Assembly: GCF_902686445.1 (NCBI RefSeq)
Contig: NW_025920105.1
Span: 868,001 to 932,000 of the forward strand
Direction: 5' to 3'
Source: Sciurus carolinensis
Lineage: Eukaryota > Chordata > Mammalia > Rodentia > Sciuridae
Length of the DNA stretch: 64,000 bases
Shown: piece by piece, positions 52,561 through 64,000 of the stretch
How the letters are laid out: each line of letters starts with the position of its first letter
How positions within the stretch are numbered: the first letter of the stretch is position 1
The notes under the pieces: generated by a model
What the model saw: only the letters and a program-made list of their open reading frames with translations
Told to the model about the DNA's origin: nothing
The model's database searches: none
Program-made: the position numbers and the translations under genes

Positions 52561-55500
52561 TCAAGTACATGCTGATTAAATCCCCACATCAACATTTTTG
52601 TGAGAATCATATAACTTATCATTTTCTGATACTTATCTCTCTCCAAAGAATGCCTAATTGTAAGTAACCCAGGTCACTGGGAAAGCACCGATGATTCCTA
52701 TGCCTGCATCATGCTGAAAACTTGCAATGAAATTGCACTTAAAAGAGCTACTTTTCAAACATGTTCTATTCGCTTGATTTAAAAGAGGAGAAAATGTACA
52801 GAAATTGGAGTGTTGGCAATATCTTAAGATGGTCAGTATTATAGGTGAATGCAACCTCTCCCAGGCTGACAGGCCCTATACCAACCCTCCTCAGTCCAGC
52901 CCCACCTACTGGAGGAGAAGGACAACCCAGATGTCAGGAGCACAGACTGTGGGCCACTCATTGTCTCATCCTGGAGAGCCACCTGCTCCCATGTGCTTGC
53001 AGTCTGTGGTGTCTCAGCAGGAAAATGGAGGTGTCACATTATTTAGGAGGCAAGGAAGTCTAGAGAAGCAGACATCCTGCAAAATCATGACTGGCTCAAG
53101 ACAGGACATGAACACTGTTCCTGGATGAAGAGACCTGCCCATGGAGGCTCTTCCTCTTTTCCCACCCCTGCCTGAACTACTCCCTCTCCTCCACCTCTCC
53201 TTCTCTCTTTCCATGCTTCCTGCTGGATGGACCCTACTGACCCCATAAACTCCCCTCCCTTTTGCATCAAGGCCTTCCCTCTGCCTCTTCTCCTCCAGGT
53301 CCTCCCAAGCTGTCTTGGGATCCTCCTCTCTTGCCTGTGGCCCCATCAACTCTACCAAATAGTGGTAAGTTTCTCCTGTTACAAGTCTCCCATTCTCCAT
53401 GCCCCCTCACTTACTTGTGGACCTGGACTCAGCAGCAGTCCTCTGTTCCCCCAGTCCCATAAGCCGCCATTGGTGGATGGTCCTAACACATGTGACCTCC
53501 CTCCTGTCCAGCACTCCTTCCTGCTGCCCTGACCAAGGCTCCAGCCACTTGCCCTCTGTTCTGCCTTCACCCTCCTGGCTCTGCTGCAGGGAAACTCTGA
53601 CCAGGTCAATGTCCTGCTCTGCTACAGGCACTCCTCCACAAGAGGTTCATACCTCCCACCAGAATAAGCCCCAACTCCCAGGTGTCTGTCCAAGCTCCCA
53701 GCATTTCTGAGATCTGAGCCCAGCTTCCCTTATCTTTGGATATTTCTCTGAATGCTCTGGTACTGCAGTGGTTCCTGCTTCTCACAACTGAGAAAAAACA
53801 GTAACAAGAATGGGAAACAGGAAAGCCCTCCATTAAATGTACCATGGATCTTCACCAGGATACACCCTGCAACACTCTTCTGAATTGCCCGTGACTGCCC
53901 TGCCTGGTAAACTCTTCTCAGGATCTAGCACCAGCCCAATTCTTCCCCAATCTGGAAACTTTAATGAGTAGATTAGTGGGGAGGACTACTTTGAATTCAA
54001 GTGGGTTCAGTTTTGTGCAACCATGTCGAGGGCCTGTCCCCACTCTGCTCAATTCTGCTGAGTGATCTGCTTTTGGGGAGTGTGTCAGTAAGTATCCTCC
54101 TCTCTCCTATTGATGGACAGATTGGGCATGAATCACTTTAAAGTGTACCCTAGAACCTTTCCTGGCCCCTGGTTTGGTGCCTGGTCCAGCAAGTACTGGG
54201 AAGAGGAAGTTACTATGGAGGGAGAGAGCCAGATGTAGCAAAATGCCAGATACTTGCAGGAAGAAGAGTTTGACTCTGAGGTTTAAAAACCACAATCCAG
54301 GGCTTCTTGGATCCTGGCACAAGGCTGCACATGATGGAGAAGTGTGTGGCAGAGCAAATGCCTCACCTCATCTATGGGTTTCAAGAGAGAAGCAGGATGA
54401 GTCCAGGTCCCAGAGTCTTCATTAAAGACACATTTCAAGGCCCTGAAACCAAATTAGGCCCCTGAACCCCCACTAGGCACCACCTCCTACATTTCTTCTC
54501 TACCCAGAAGAATCATCAAGGACTGGTCTTGAACAGCTGTCCTCTGTGTACTCTGCCCTCCAGGAAGTCCTGCTGGGCTTCACTCCTTGTGCTGCATAAG
54601 GCACACTCATGCTGAGAAAATCTATAGGTTTCCCTGAGGCCCAGTATGTCCAGGGCCCTATCTACAAGGCAGCACAGGGTCATCTGTCTGTTGCCCCTGC
54701 TTCATACTGGAGCTAAGCCTGAGGCCACCTCTTCAGGGGGGAGTGATTCTAAGCTGCAGGATAAAGGCCTTTGGGGTGTAGTCAGGCCTATGACTCCCCT
54801 GCTAACCTTGCCATGATCCAGATGCCCTGGTGGTAGATGCCCTGCTCTCTTGGTCAGCCCCCATATTTCCACCTGGAAGGAGACTCAGCCTCTTTCCTGG
54901 GCAGTGGCAGGGTCTCTGCCATCAGTCATGGCACCCTCACTGCCAAGGGCACTGGAAGACTAAAGGCCTTAGGGACAGCAGAAAAGGGCACAGAGGAAGA
55001 TGCAGAGACATCCTGTTGGGGTGTCAATGGGGGATTCCTTACCCCATCTCTTCTTCAAACCCCATAGGAATCCTAGCATGTAAGTGTTCTGGGGTTGCCC
55101 CGGGGAACACCATATACATTTAAAGGAAGACATTCCTTTTGTTAGAGAGCACCCTGGCTCAGCACCCCAGAGAATAGAACCTCTAACCTTGTCCTGATCA
55201 GGAACCTTCCCTTGAGCAGGTGTCAACCCAGATGCTGAGGAGGAGGCTTCCAGGCCTGCAGGCCCCAGGGATGACCTCCTGGGTTATGGGACCAGGACTG
55301 TCCTCCATCTTAACTGGGAGGTTTTACTGGTGGAACAAAAGGGGGAAGGTTTGAGAGGGGTCCCTGGTCTGTGCAGGGCATCTGTCAGAGCCACTGACCA
55401 GTGGATACTTCCCTGGCTTCCTACTCCCACCTTTTCTCCTTAGCTTGGGTGCTTGTGGCCACAGCCTCAGAATGTACACATAAAAACATAGTCACTGAAT

Positions 55501-55914
55501 GCAAAACCTGGTCCTCACCCCTCACCCCTGTGGATCCCCAGTTTCATATGATCCAGTTGCTGGGGTCCCAGAGGGTGGCATGAGTGCAGTTTTGGGTGGC
55601 TTTACCTGGGCTGCCACAGGGAGGGGAGGGTGCTTCTAGCCTGTCCTCCACTGGGTCCAGGTAGACAGGCTTCTGCTGGACACCAACACGTCCAGCCCAC
55701 TGCCATCTGGACACTGAAAATATGTGGAGGATGGTAGGTGCTTTACTTTTATGTCAGACTCTGGGCTTCCTTGTCTGCCCCAAGCAGTCCTGTGCACACA
55801 GGGGTTGTGTCATTGCCAAAACTGCCCCTGTCCAGCAAAGGGTGGGTTGGCATTAGCACTGGGTTATCCTGAGGGGCTGACTCTGCAAGCCTCAGTCTCC
55901 TGGAATTGAGGGAC
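52561..55914. other. GC-richer single-copy DNA, nothing assigned
   Basis: No supported gene. Many short overlapping frames on both strands arise from stop-poor composition. A pyrimidine-rich block lies at about 53150-53330. I saw no SINE or L1 copies, in contrast with the left half of the window. Confidence 0.5.
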
Positions 55915-56397
55915 AAAGCACAGAGCACACACCATATGCACACACACCTCCTTACACACCACATAACATACACAATGAAACACACAGCACAGCACACACT
56001 ACATGCACACACACCTGCTTGAACACCACACAACACACACAACTCAACACAGCACATACTGTTGAGAGCAGGGTGGTATCTGTGCTGCTAACTGTCTCAA
56101 GGACAAACAGGACTGCTGGGCCCCTGTGCTTACCAAGGTTGTTAAGAGATATTTGTCCGAGGAATGTGCGGTTGCCTGGAGACCTTATCTGTCAAGGACA
56201 GGAGCGGGGCTTAGCCCCAACTCATCTCCTGCATAGTTCACCCCTTCCCTCCTCCCTTCTTCCACTAGGACCGTTCAGTTCTGGCAGGACCCAATGAAAA
56301 TCAAATAGATTGGCCGGACCCAACCAGAGGAGGACTAATGTTTAGCTGTTCAAATGTTAACCAATTAAAAGAACACTGTAAAACTGCTTGCCTTTCA

Positions 56398-56407
56398 TTA
56401 TAAAAAC
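56398..56407 (+). promoter_or_regulatory. LTR TATA box
   Basis: The tataaaa sequence in the solo LTR lies about 80 bp before the AATAAA signal, the usual U3/R arrangement. Whether it is active is not known. Confidence 0.7.
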
Positions 56408-56480
56408 CCTGCTAACAAGGGCTAGGGGCCTCTCTTAGCGTCACCGGTTAAGGACGCAGAGGACCAGGCTCGAGCTTGCT

Positions 56481-56486
56481 AATAAA
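56481..56486 (+). terminator. LTR polyadenylation signal
   Basis: AATAAA in the R region of the solo LTR, followed by a GT-rich stretch (gtggtctctggtggtctttc) as expected downstream of a poly(A) site. Confidence 0.75.
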
Positions 56487-57375
56487 TGACTCTTTGCTGC
56501 TTGCATTGATCGTGGTCTCTGGTGGTCTTTCTGGGGTCTCGAGCCTTTGGGCACAACAATACCATGTGCAAACACCTCCTAACATATCACACAACAGACA
56601 CAACACAACATAGCACACACCATATGTGTACACCCCCTTTCACATCAGACAACCACAATGTGACACACAACACACACATTTATATACTTTCTTACACATC
56701 ACACTACACAACCATTATACAACAAACTATACATCATATGCACACACACATCTTTACACATCATAAAACAACCAAAATGCAACACACAGCACATCCTGGC
56801 AGTGTAAACACATCCTTCTACATCACACATCAAACTCCTAATGCAAAACATAACACACCCGATGTGCACACATGCCTCCTTACAAAATCGCACCACACAG
56901 CAATGCAACACACAGCACACACCACATGTAAACAACCTCCGTTCACATTACATAACACACACAATGCAACACACACACAGCAAATGCACACAAATCTCCC
57001 TACACATCACATAACACACATCAAAACACACAGCATGCACCAGGTGCACACACATGCCTTACACATCACAAAATACACACCACATGAAAGCAGCACCTCC
57101 CACATGCACACATGCACACACACTTACTTACATATCACTCAATGCACTCACAACACAACACTGCAATCACAACATGCACACACATCTCTTACTCATCACA
57201 CACAGGCATTCAGCACATTAAAACCCTCACACAGGAAACATATTACATACAAATGACACATAACATGCACAGCATCCATGTGTCCACACACACAGTAAAC
57301 ACACCACAAGCACACCCACTCACACACTTTACACACATCATGTACATCCTCTTCACTCTACACACCCAAAATGTT

Positions 57376-60339
57376 CTTGGCCTTTACTGGAGAGCTTCAT
57401 GGCTCACCACATGGTGAGTATTGGGAAAAGTGTGCACCATGTGTCCTGTGTTCTCAGGTGCTGATCAGGTTTCTTTGCTGTGGGGAGGTCCTGTGGGGAC
57501 TCCAGCTCTGGAGAGGGTCTTGACTCCCATGGGGCTCCCCTTCCAGCCCTACTGAGCCCCTCCCTGACAGTGGTCTCCAATGATACACTGAGGGCCAAGG
57601 GCCAGGTGATGTCACTCAGTCCAGATCACACCTGGGCATCCACATGAAAGATGCCACACCCCAAAGCTCAGTGTTTCTGTGTCCTAGAGCCTTGGACTCT
57701 CTCCATCACTAAACCACATGGCCCATACTTCTGCTGGCCAGATCCAGGAATTTCTGACTCAGGATTCTGCCTCAAGTCCTTCCATTTCTCCCCTAGGCTG
57801 GGCTACAGCTGAAGCACCCACAGTGCAGAACGAGGGAGGGGAGATTAAGTATGTGATAGGCCTTCATATTCACTGCCCCTTCCTTCTGGAATCACTCTCC
57901 AGTCATGACTGTGCCCAGCAACCTGCCCTGAAGCTCAAGAGCAGCTTGGGGAGACTGGGCAGGTGAGGACTCCATGTCCTTAGCAGGACTTGCTCTGGGA
58001 CCTGGAACATGGGAAAAGGGAAGTAGTGTGGGACTCTCTAGGAGAGGCCTGAGGAGACTCTGGCAGTTGGGACACCCAAGGCACAGGCTGCTTATGATCA
58101 TCACTGTTCAGGGAACATGGACAGTGCCTTAGTGAGAGGTCAAAGGTCAACAGCTTGGGTACCCTTTGGAGTGTCCATAGGGGAGCAGGCACCAAGGAGA
58201 ACTTTTGTCTTCCTGGGACCAAGAATCTGGAGTCCCTAGTGACAGGCCAAGGCCTTCATCAGCATCAGAAATAAGAGAAAAAATGAATTCAGTCACAATT
58301 TGGCTAAAGAGAGGAAGAATATGATCTACAAACACCATCCAAGGCAGCATTGCCATCCATAGACACTGAGACAGGAGAGAGGAGGAGAGCCTGGCCCCTG
58401 TAACGAATGCAATAACTGTCCCCAGTCCTGCCTTCATTTCTGGGCCAGGCTGTGGTCTTCCCAAACAGCCATCCTGGGCATAAGATGGATGCTTTGTATG
58501 AGCTGTGATGTTGGTAGCAAAAGCAGGCACTGAAAGAAACACAATTTGAAACTTCTTTGAAATTCTCATGTTTATCAAACCCTCTCACCATCCTCCATCT
58601 AGTTCTTCACACAGTCTTGAGAGGTGTGTATCTCCCTGGCATAATTGGGGTTGGTGTGGAGATTGACTCAAGGGCACACAGAGCTTGTGACTGGGAAGAG
58701 CTAGCACACCATGTTACCCACCAAAGCCCCTCGTGGACAATGGAAAAATCTGTTGAGAAGCCTGGGCAGTGTCTGGTTTGGTAGGGTTGGCACCTGGCCA
58801 GCCTCACTCTGACAATTCCTGTCTTCTGAGCAACTGTTTCAAAGGACATTGCTAATTGTGTTCCAAATGATCTGGGCCTGTGTCGCTGAGATGGACATAC
58901 CCTGCCTTTTGGTTCAATCAGGTCCCTGCTCAGAGGGTAAGTACCAGCTTCTAGGAGTCAGTGGAAAGACACATTTAGCCAATGTGAGCACCAAGACAGA
59001 GTCAGAGAGAGTGGTTACTCAGCTGAGATTCACCCAAAGTCCTGAAACCTGGTTTGCACCAGGTGCAGCAGCAGGTAGGTTGGCAGTTGAGAAGGGTCCT
59101 GGACAGCCCCTGCCCTTTCTCCCATCCCAGACTCCAGGTTCCCTGGCTGCAGTCTGTGCCCTGTCCAAGATCCCAGGAACTCTTTTACCTTATGGGACTG
59201 CCCTTCTGGGGCTCTGTGGGTATCCTGCATGAAGGTCCCTGGGATGACTGAGAGGACTTGGGGGCTCACAGAAAGTGGTCATAACTACCTCCTGTCTCCC
59301 TCCCGATCCTCCTGAACCCATGTGCATCCAGAACTTTGCTATATGAGCTCCACTGTCTCCTCATCTAGCCCTGAGTTACATGAAACTGGGTGCATTCCCA
59401 AACTCCATACCATTTTTCTAAAGTTGGAGCTGAGAACTCCCCCATCTCCTCTTCCTCATCTACTCATTCAATCATGTGACTCCTGCAGTTCCAGCTGAGA
59501 TTTTCTTTGTGATAATGGAAGGTTCCCAGGTGACCCACCTGTGGGGTCAATGAGGCATCAGCACAGTGACAAGGTGACCCTGGCTGCTACTTCACACCCA
59601 GAGCCATTGGAAAGCATTCTACCTGTAAGTAATTTCTTTCTTAATTATGTTACAAAGCAGTACCCATTGGTGTGGATGCCTCAGGGATGTTAGAGAGGAC
59701 AAGAGCAGGAGAAATCAATTGCCTGCATGATGCCTACATGTGACCTTCACCCTGAGCCCATGGCATCTCTGTTGTCTGAAATTAGGGAGACAGAGGGCAG
59801 AGGAAGTAGCAAAGCCTTGCACATTCTACTGCCAATGCCAAGTGGAAAGGCACATGGCAGATCATCCACTCCACTTTTGACTAGGCTGGATGAGAACCTG
59901 ACCTCCCCACTCAGCAGTGCTGAGTCAGGCTATTGTCAGGGAGAGCCAAGTACAACTGCTGTTTGTGTTTTCCCAAAGAGCCCATGCTGTTTTGTACCTG
60001 GAGGATGCATATACTTCTATTGACTTTTCACTATAACCCCTTCCTCCCCACAGGTGCAGAAGTGCCTCAGGCCAGAGTCATTTCTCAAACTACCAGGTTC
60101 ATATAATTTTCTCCAGTTACAGTCCCCATAATTCTGTCCAATTTTTCCTATGGACTGGACACACTGCCTCAGACCTGGTCAGGAGCACAATCTGCAGCCA
60201 CATTCACACCCAAAGGCCCCAATGTCCTCCAAAGACTGGATCTCCAAAGAGATCCAGATCCTGCCAGAAGGTCACTACAAAGAAGACCTGAGACCTCACC
60301 CCACAGTCTTCCTTTGGGTGTGATCATGGGTTACAAAAT
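57376..60339. other. GC-richer single-copy DNA, nothing assigned
   Basis: No supported gene. A frame at 58849-58938 ends at a consensus-like splice donor (gaggGTAAGTACC), but no acceptor, domain or partner exon is visible. The remaining frames overlap on both strands without recognisable motifs. Confidence 0.45.
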
Positions 60340-60485
60340 CCATGGAGTGGAGTGGCTAATCCTTGAATGCCAGCTCCTAGGAGGCTGAGACACCAGGATC
60401 CCACTTTTGATACCTGCCTCAATCTTTTAGTGAGATCCTGTGTTTAGATTTTTAAAAAAAGCCTGGGAGAGAGCCCCTGGTTTCC
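60340..60485 (+). repeat. Decayed B1-dID-like SINE
   Basis: Contains a B1-like 'ctcctaggaggctgagacac', a diverged 'tagtgagatcctgtg', an A-rich linker and an ID-like 'gagagcccctggtttccaca'. It is the only SINE I can see in the right-hand 12 kb. Confidence 0.6.
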
Positions 60486-62904
60486 ACAGGCAAATCAACA
60501 AATGCATGTATGTTTTTAATCATCCATAGACAGATGTGCCAAGATCCAGTCTCAAGGCCCAGGATGATCCCAGATCTGTGAGCAACATGAGCACACAGCA
60601 GCACCAGCCTTGCCCTGCCTCACATGCCTAGCCCTGTACCTGACAAAGCTGTTACCTGACCTTCACTGGGTGTAACTTGATGGAGTTTCCCTGGACCTTA
60701 TCTTGGCCTTCAACTCATCTTGTCATAACTCGGCTAAGCCCTGGATGAGGTCTGGAACTAACTCCTGGCCTTATGCCTCATCTCCTCTGCACACAAAGAC
60801 TTATTTCTGCTCCTGGAATTAAAACTAGGAACTTCCAAGTCTCTGAATGGGTTCACCACACTGTGGGGCTCTCCTGGGGACAACTGCTTGGCAGACAGTG
60901 ACTGTCATATCCCTGGAAAACCCAGGCAGAACAGCATCACAGGCCACAGAAGAGGATATGTCCTCTAATTGATTTACTCCTGTCTGCATCTTCTCCTGGA
61001 AGGTGTTTGCTGAACCAGGCAGATTTGGGCCCTGGGCAGATATGCCAGGATTCTGGTACCTGTTCTGCTCCTCTTTGCCTTAGTACCACTGGCCAAGGGA
61101 CATCAACCCCCTTCTCTGCCATTTGGAAGAGGAGGTGATCACTACTCCCTTACAGATTTTGGACAGAGGGCCCATAATTCCAAGTTTGTGGAGTATACTA
61201 CAGGTCTCAGGGTAGAACAGATGCTCTCAGCAATGTAAACTCTACCCTCCAGGCTCCTCAGCAGGATGGAGCCAGGGGTCCTTCCTGCCCTCATGCCTTC
61301 AGGTGGATGCCCACATGGACTCCCCCTCCCAGCACTCTTTGCTTCTGGCCCCACACCCCCATGTTCTGTTTGCTTACTTTCTCTGGCTCTCTACACAACT
61401 TCCACAGCTTGTTTTCTCCTGGAGCCTCCAGAAGGAAGCAAAAGGTGACTCAGTACACTGTTTGGACAGGTCCTGTGGAGGGATCCAGTCCTGCAGCTCA
61501 GAGAGGGCCTAGTCTGGCCTGGAGAGTGATGGTGCCAGCTTTGTGCAGCAGCCCTCTTGGGGTTGGCATTTAGTTCTGGTCTGGGCAGGACTGAGAAATG
61601 GGGCCATGCAGAGGAAGCTGCAGGGCTGCTGCAAGAGTGCTACAGGGACTGGCAAGCAGCAGTGCAGGACTCTGCAGGAAGAGGGAAGCAGTCAGAACAG
61701 AGTCCCATGTGGGAGGAGTACTGTCTATCAAGCAGCACACAGATGTTCCCTGGAGACCCACTCTAAGGATACCACAGTCTTCCATGACCACTTACCTGTG
61801 CACAAATGCACACAACCCCATTGTCAAACTGTGAAGAGCCAGGGCACCTCTTCTGAGTTTATCCCACAGTACCTGTTCCCACTCTTGAAGAGTTCTCTAC
61901 AGCTGCACTATGGCCCTGCACTGTGTCCAACACCTCTGCTGCTTCACTTTTATTCTTCACCACTGGAGCACTTTCTCCCTGGTCTGAAAAACAATTTCAA
62001 CATGACATTGTCCTGCATGGTTTATTGGTCACTCCTGCTTTACTGCATGAACAACTCTTCCTTCCCTTTCAAGTGTTTCACAATTTCTAGATGTGTTCCA
62101 TCAGCAGAGCTTCCTCTGATTTCTCCCTCTGCATTAGTGACCACAGGAAGGCAAGCTTGGGTCTGGTGCTTGTGCTTGTCCCATTTCCAGTGAGCTTTTG
62201 AGTTCTTCCCACTGGCTCCATAGGACTTGTGGTATGTTTGGAAACATTCATTTTATCTCCTATTCACTGGTACTTGGTATTTTCATTTTAATAAATGTCT
62301 TCTACTACCATGAGAGTGCCATTAGATATTCTGCTCTTGCTTTCATTTGTGTTGTAGAGGGCCATGTCCTTAGCCCTCACAAGAAAGGATGCCTCTGACC
62401 TCCCTCTCAACATTCAATGGATTCTCTTTCTTCTAAAAGTTCCTGTGAATTTCATGGTGCAAGTGTAATACCTTAAAGCTGTGATTTCAGTTCCAGAGGA
62501 GGCAAGCAGAGCCTACACCCACCTCTACCCAGGGGTATGGGTTCCTCAACAGAGATGCACCAGGTAGGGCACAGAGGAAGAGAAATGGGTGGGGACAGAG
62601 AGTGGGAGGAACATGGGATATAACATCAGTCCTGGACACTGGAGGGGAGCAGAAAATGTAATGACTTGAGGCACTTCCACATTTGGGATGTGGACAGAAC
62701 CAGCCTTGACCGAAACCCTCCCATTTCTTCTGTACTTCCCTTGGTGCCATGTGTGCCTGGGAACCTATATGCAGAAGCCAGGACTGACCATGAGCAGGGC
62801 TGGGCTTTTGACTGGTCAGTCGACCCTGAGTTCCATAGTGTGGAACTGAGTGAGGCACCCCTGGGCTGCTGTTCTCCCACCTGCAACCTGAGGATCTTTG
62901 CACC
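60486..62904. other. GC-richer DNA with one 216-codon frame, unsupported
   Basis: The frame at 61543-62193 is the longest here outside repeats. It shows no signal peptide, domain or conserved motif, and its amino-acid make-up changes half-way (Gln/Ser/Thr-rich, then Leu/Phe-rich), so I do not call it a gene. A putative AATAAA lies at 62291-62296. Confidence 0.4.
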
Positions 62905-63225
62905 CAGTCTTGCTATCAAATCTGTTCATGACTCACCTGAGTCATGTTCACAGGCATTCAGTCTTGCTATGACTCCTTATCAGGACTTACCTGACTCACA
63001 TTCACAGGCACCAAATCTTGCTATGAAACCTGCTCAAGACTCACCTAAGTGACATTTAAAAACACCCAGTCTTGCTATCATCACAGCTCTGGACTCCTGT
63101 ATCACATTCACAGGAATCTAGTCTTGCTATCACCCATGATCAAGACTCATCTGAGTCACATTCACAGGCATCGAGTATTTCTATCATCCCTAATCAGGAC
63201 TCACCTGAATCATGTTCATGAGCAA
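62905..63225. repeat. Minisatellite, about 54-bp period, six copies
   Basis: The phrase cagtcttgctat or its variants starts at 62905, 62959, 63012, 63067, 63119 and 63173 (steps of 52-55 bp). Each is followed by a shared 'aagactcacctgagtcac' and 'attcacaggca' type block. The copies are diverged. The C-terminal part of the frame 62666-63052 and the start of 63049-63363 are made of it. Confidence 0.92.
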
Positions 63226-64000
63226 ACATGGCACTGCTCTCTTTCATGTCCCTTTCTGGCTATGCACAGTCCAGGTCTCATGAGACATCTACAACACAGA
63301 AATAAGCAGCAGTTCCTGCATGTTCTGGGCTGGTGTGTGGTTTGGTGCATTGTCTCAATTTAATACAGTGACTGAGCAAATTTAATAATGCAGGAATGAT
63401 AATCTATGTAGCCATTGCATCATTAAGAGCTACAGAAATGTATGGTACTTGTTTCCTGCATTCAAGTCTAGCATTCATTCCACCAGGAACATCCACTTTT
63501 CATGCAAAAAGGAACCAAGGGTAAAAAATGTTCCTTGGATTTGGTTTGTGTTATTTATAAATGACATTATCCACCCACATTCTTGGCAGAACTGTACTCA
63601 CCTGTCAGTGAGTGCCTGTGGGTAGTCCCTGTGAATACAGAGCAGTGAACACTTCCTAGGAAACTGACCTTGTCCCTGGTGTGTTCATGGTCACCTTCAG
63701 CTGACTACAGACTCAGGAGTCCAGGCAAAAGGGAAGCATAATTGTGAGAACCACATGATCTGTTGAATTCACCATCAAGAGACGGTGTCTTAAGATTAGT
63801 AGTGAAGCACAGATCACACATCCTCTGCACCAGAGAAGTTAACAAAAACTCACAACTGCTCTCAGAGAGCCTAGTGATTGACATCCACTGGTAACCCAGG
63901 TAGGTGCAGGTGAGGACCCCTGGGGGCATCTGAATAACCATTATGGTGATGGGGCATGAGTATCACAGGGAGAGGCCCAGGACCTAAAGAGGGCTCCACC
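63226..64000. other. Window end, nothing assigned
   Basis: No supported gene or recognisable repeat. Confidence 0.5.

Larger units (their letters stand above)
56060..56558 (+). mobile_element. Solo LTR of an endogenous retrovirus (gammaretrovirus-like)
   Basis: A 499-bp element beginning TGTTGAGAG and ending GCACAACA, so with short inverted ends TGTTG...CAACA. It is flanked by a 4-bp direct repeat, atac (56056-56059 and 56559-56562). It has the U3-R-U5 landmarks: CCAAT-type motif near 56290, TATA box (tataaaa, about 56400), and AATAAA at 56481-56486 followed by a GT-rich segment. The 4-bp duplication and overall layout fit the class I (gammaretrovirus-like) group. No internal viral genes are present, so it arose by LTR-LTR recombination. 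Confidence 0.95.
55915..57375. repeat. CA-rich minisatellite, about 60-bp period, interrupted by an LTR
   Basis: A degenerate unit of the form 'cctccttacacatcacataa' plus 'cacacaatgcaacacacagc' recurs at roughly 60-bp steps. Unit anchors are near 55946, 56012, then (after the LTR) 56575, 56633, 56691, 56750, 56812, 56876, 56937, 56996 and 57056; the repeat fades by about 57375. Removing the LTR and its 4-bp duplication leaves a spacing of about 60 bp across the insertion. The 244-codon frame at 56522-57256 (His/Thr-rich) is a product of this repeat. Confidence 0.9.

Noticed and set aside
55401..55583. Immunoglobulin or T-cell-receptor V-segment leader
   Set aside because: A leader-like peptide (SLAWVLVATAS) is present but there is no V domain with the expected Cys/Trp pattern and no recombination signal sequence.
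56522..57256. 244-codon His/Thr-rich frame
   Set aside because: Created by the CA-rich minisatellite, which lacks stops in this frame; it even starts inside the LTR.
58849..58950. Possible coding exon ending at a good splice donor
   Set aside because: One donor-like site alone is common by chance; no acceptor, homologous domain or neighbouring exon could be seen.
61543..62193. 216-codon frame as a gene
   Set aside because: No domain, signal peptide, splice or promoter context, and composition shifts half-way; length is possible by chance in GC-richer DNA. A homology search with any hit in another rodent would reverse this.

Overview
The window looks like rodent nuclear DNA, most likely from the squirrel family (Sciuridae). 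It carries single-unit ID-type SINEs (tRNA-Ala-derived), several decayed SINEs that fuse a B1-like left part to an ID-like right part (the arrangement called B1-dID, known from squirrels and dormice), and many L1 elements. I saw no prokaryotic operon structure and no intact protein-coding gene that I can support. Species cannot be fixed from the sequence alone.

Layout. Positions 1-14.4 kb are AT-rich and gene-free, with layered old and younger L1s (including a 4.4-kb reverse-strand L1 at 9.4-13.8 kb) and SINEs. Positions 14.5-18.5 kb hold an intronless, broken retrocopy of STRN3 (striatin-3, a scaffold of the STRIPAK phosphatase complex). After more SINE and L1 remnants, 21.5-22.57 kb holds a decayed C2H2 zinc-finger exon that is cut in mid-finger. 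From about 22.73 to 45.76 kb lies a direct tandem array of a roughly 3.88-kb unit that I do not recognise. There are five copies plus a partial sixth. In the third copy about 2.97 kb has been replaced by a 5.7-kb L1 (30.44-36.13 kb). That L1 keeps its promoter monomers but has lost its 3' end.

From 46.5 to 49.84 kb there are two L1 insertions with clear target-site duplications, one with a 5' inversion typical of twin priming. At 51.15-52.56 kb, on the opposite strand, is a strongly diverged copy of about 1.4 kb of the array unit. This suggests the unit is an old locus-specific sequence that was later amplified. From about 51 kb the DNA becomes visibly more GC-rich and nearly free of SINEs and L1s. 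This last part contains a CA-rich minisatellite of about 60-bp period (55.9-57.4 kb) that was hit by a solo endogenous-retrovirus LTR, and a second minisatellite of about 54-bp period (62.9-63.2 kb).

No genes here act together as a pathway. The window records duplication and retrotransposition. The parts most worth a second look are the 3.88-kb array with its inverted ancestor-like copy, the L1-associated deletion inside it, the monomeric L1 promoter with a 300-codon antisense reading frame, and telomere-like tracts in L1 3' ends.
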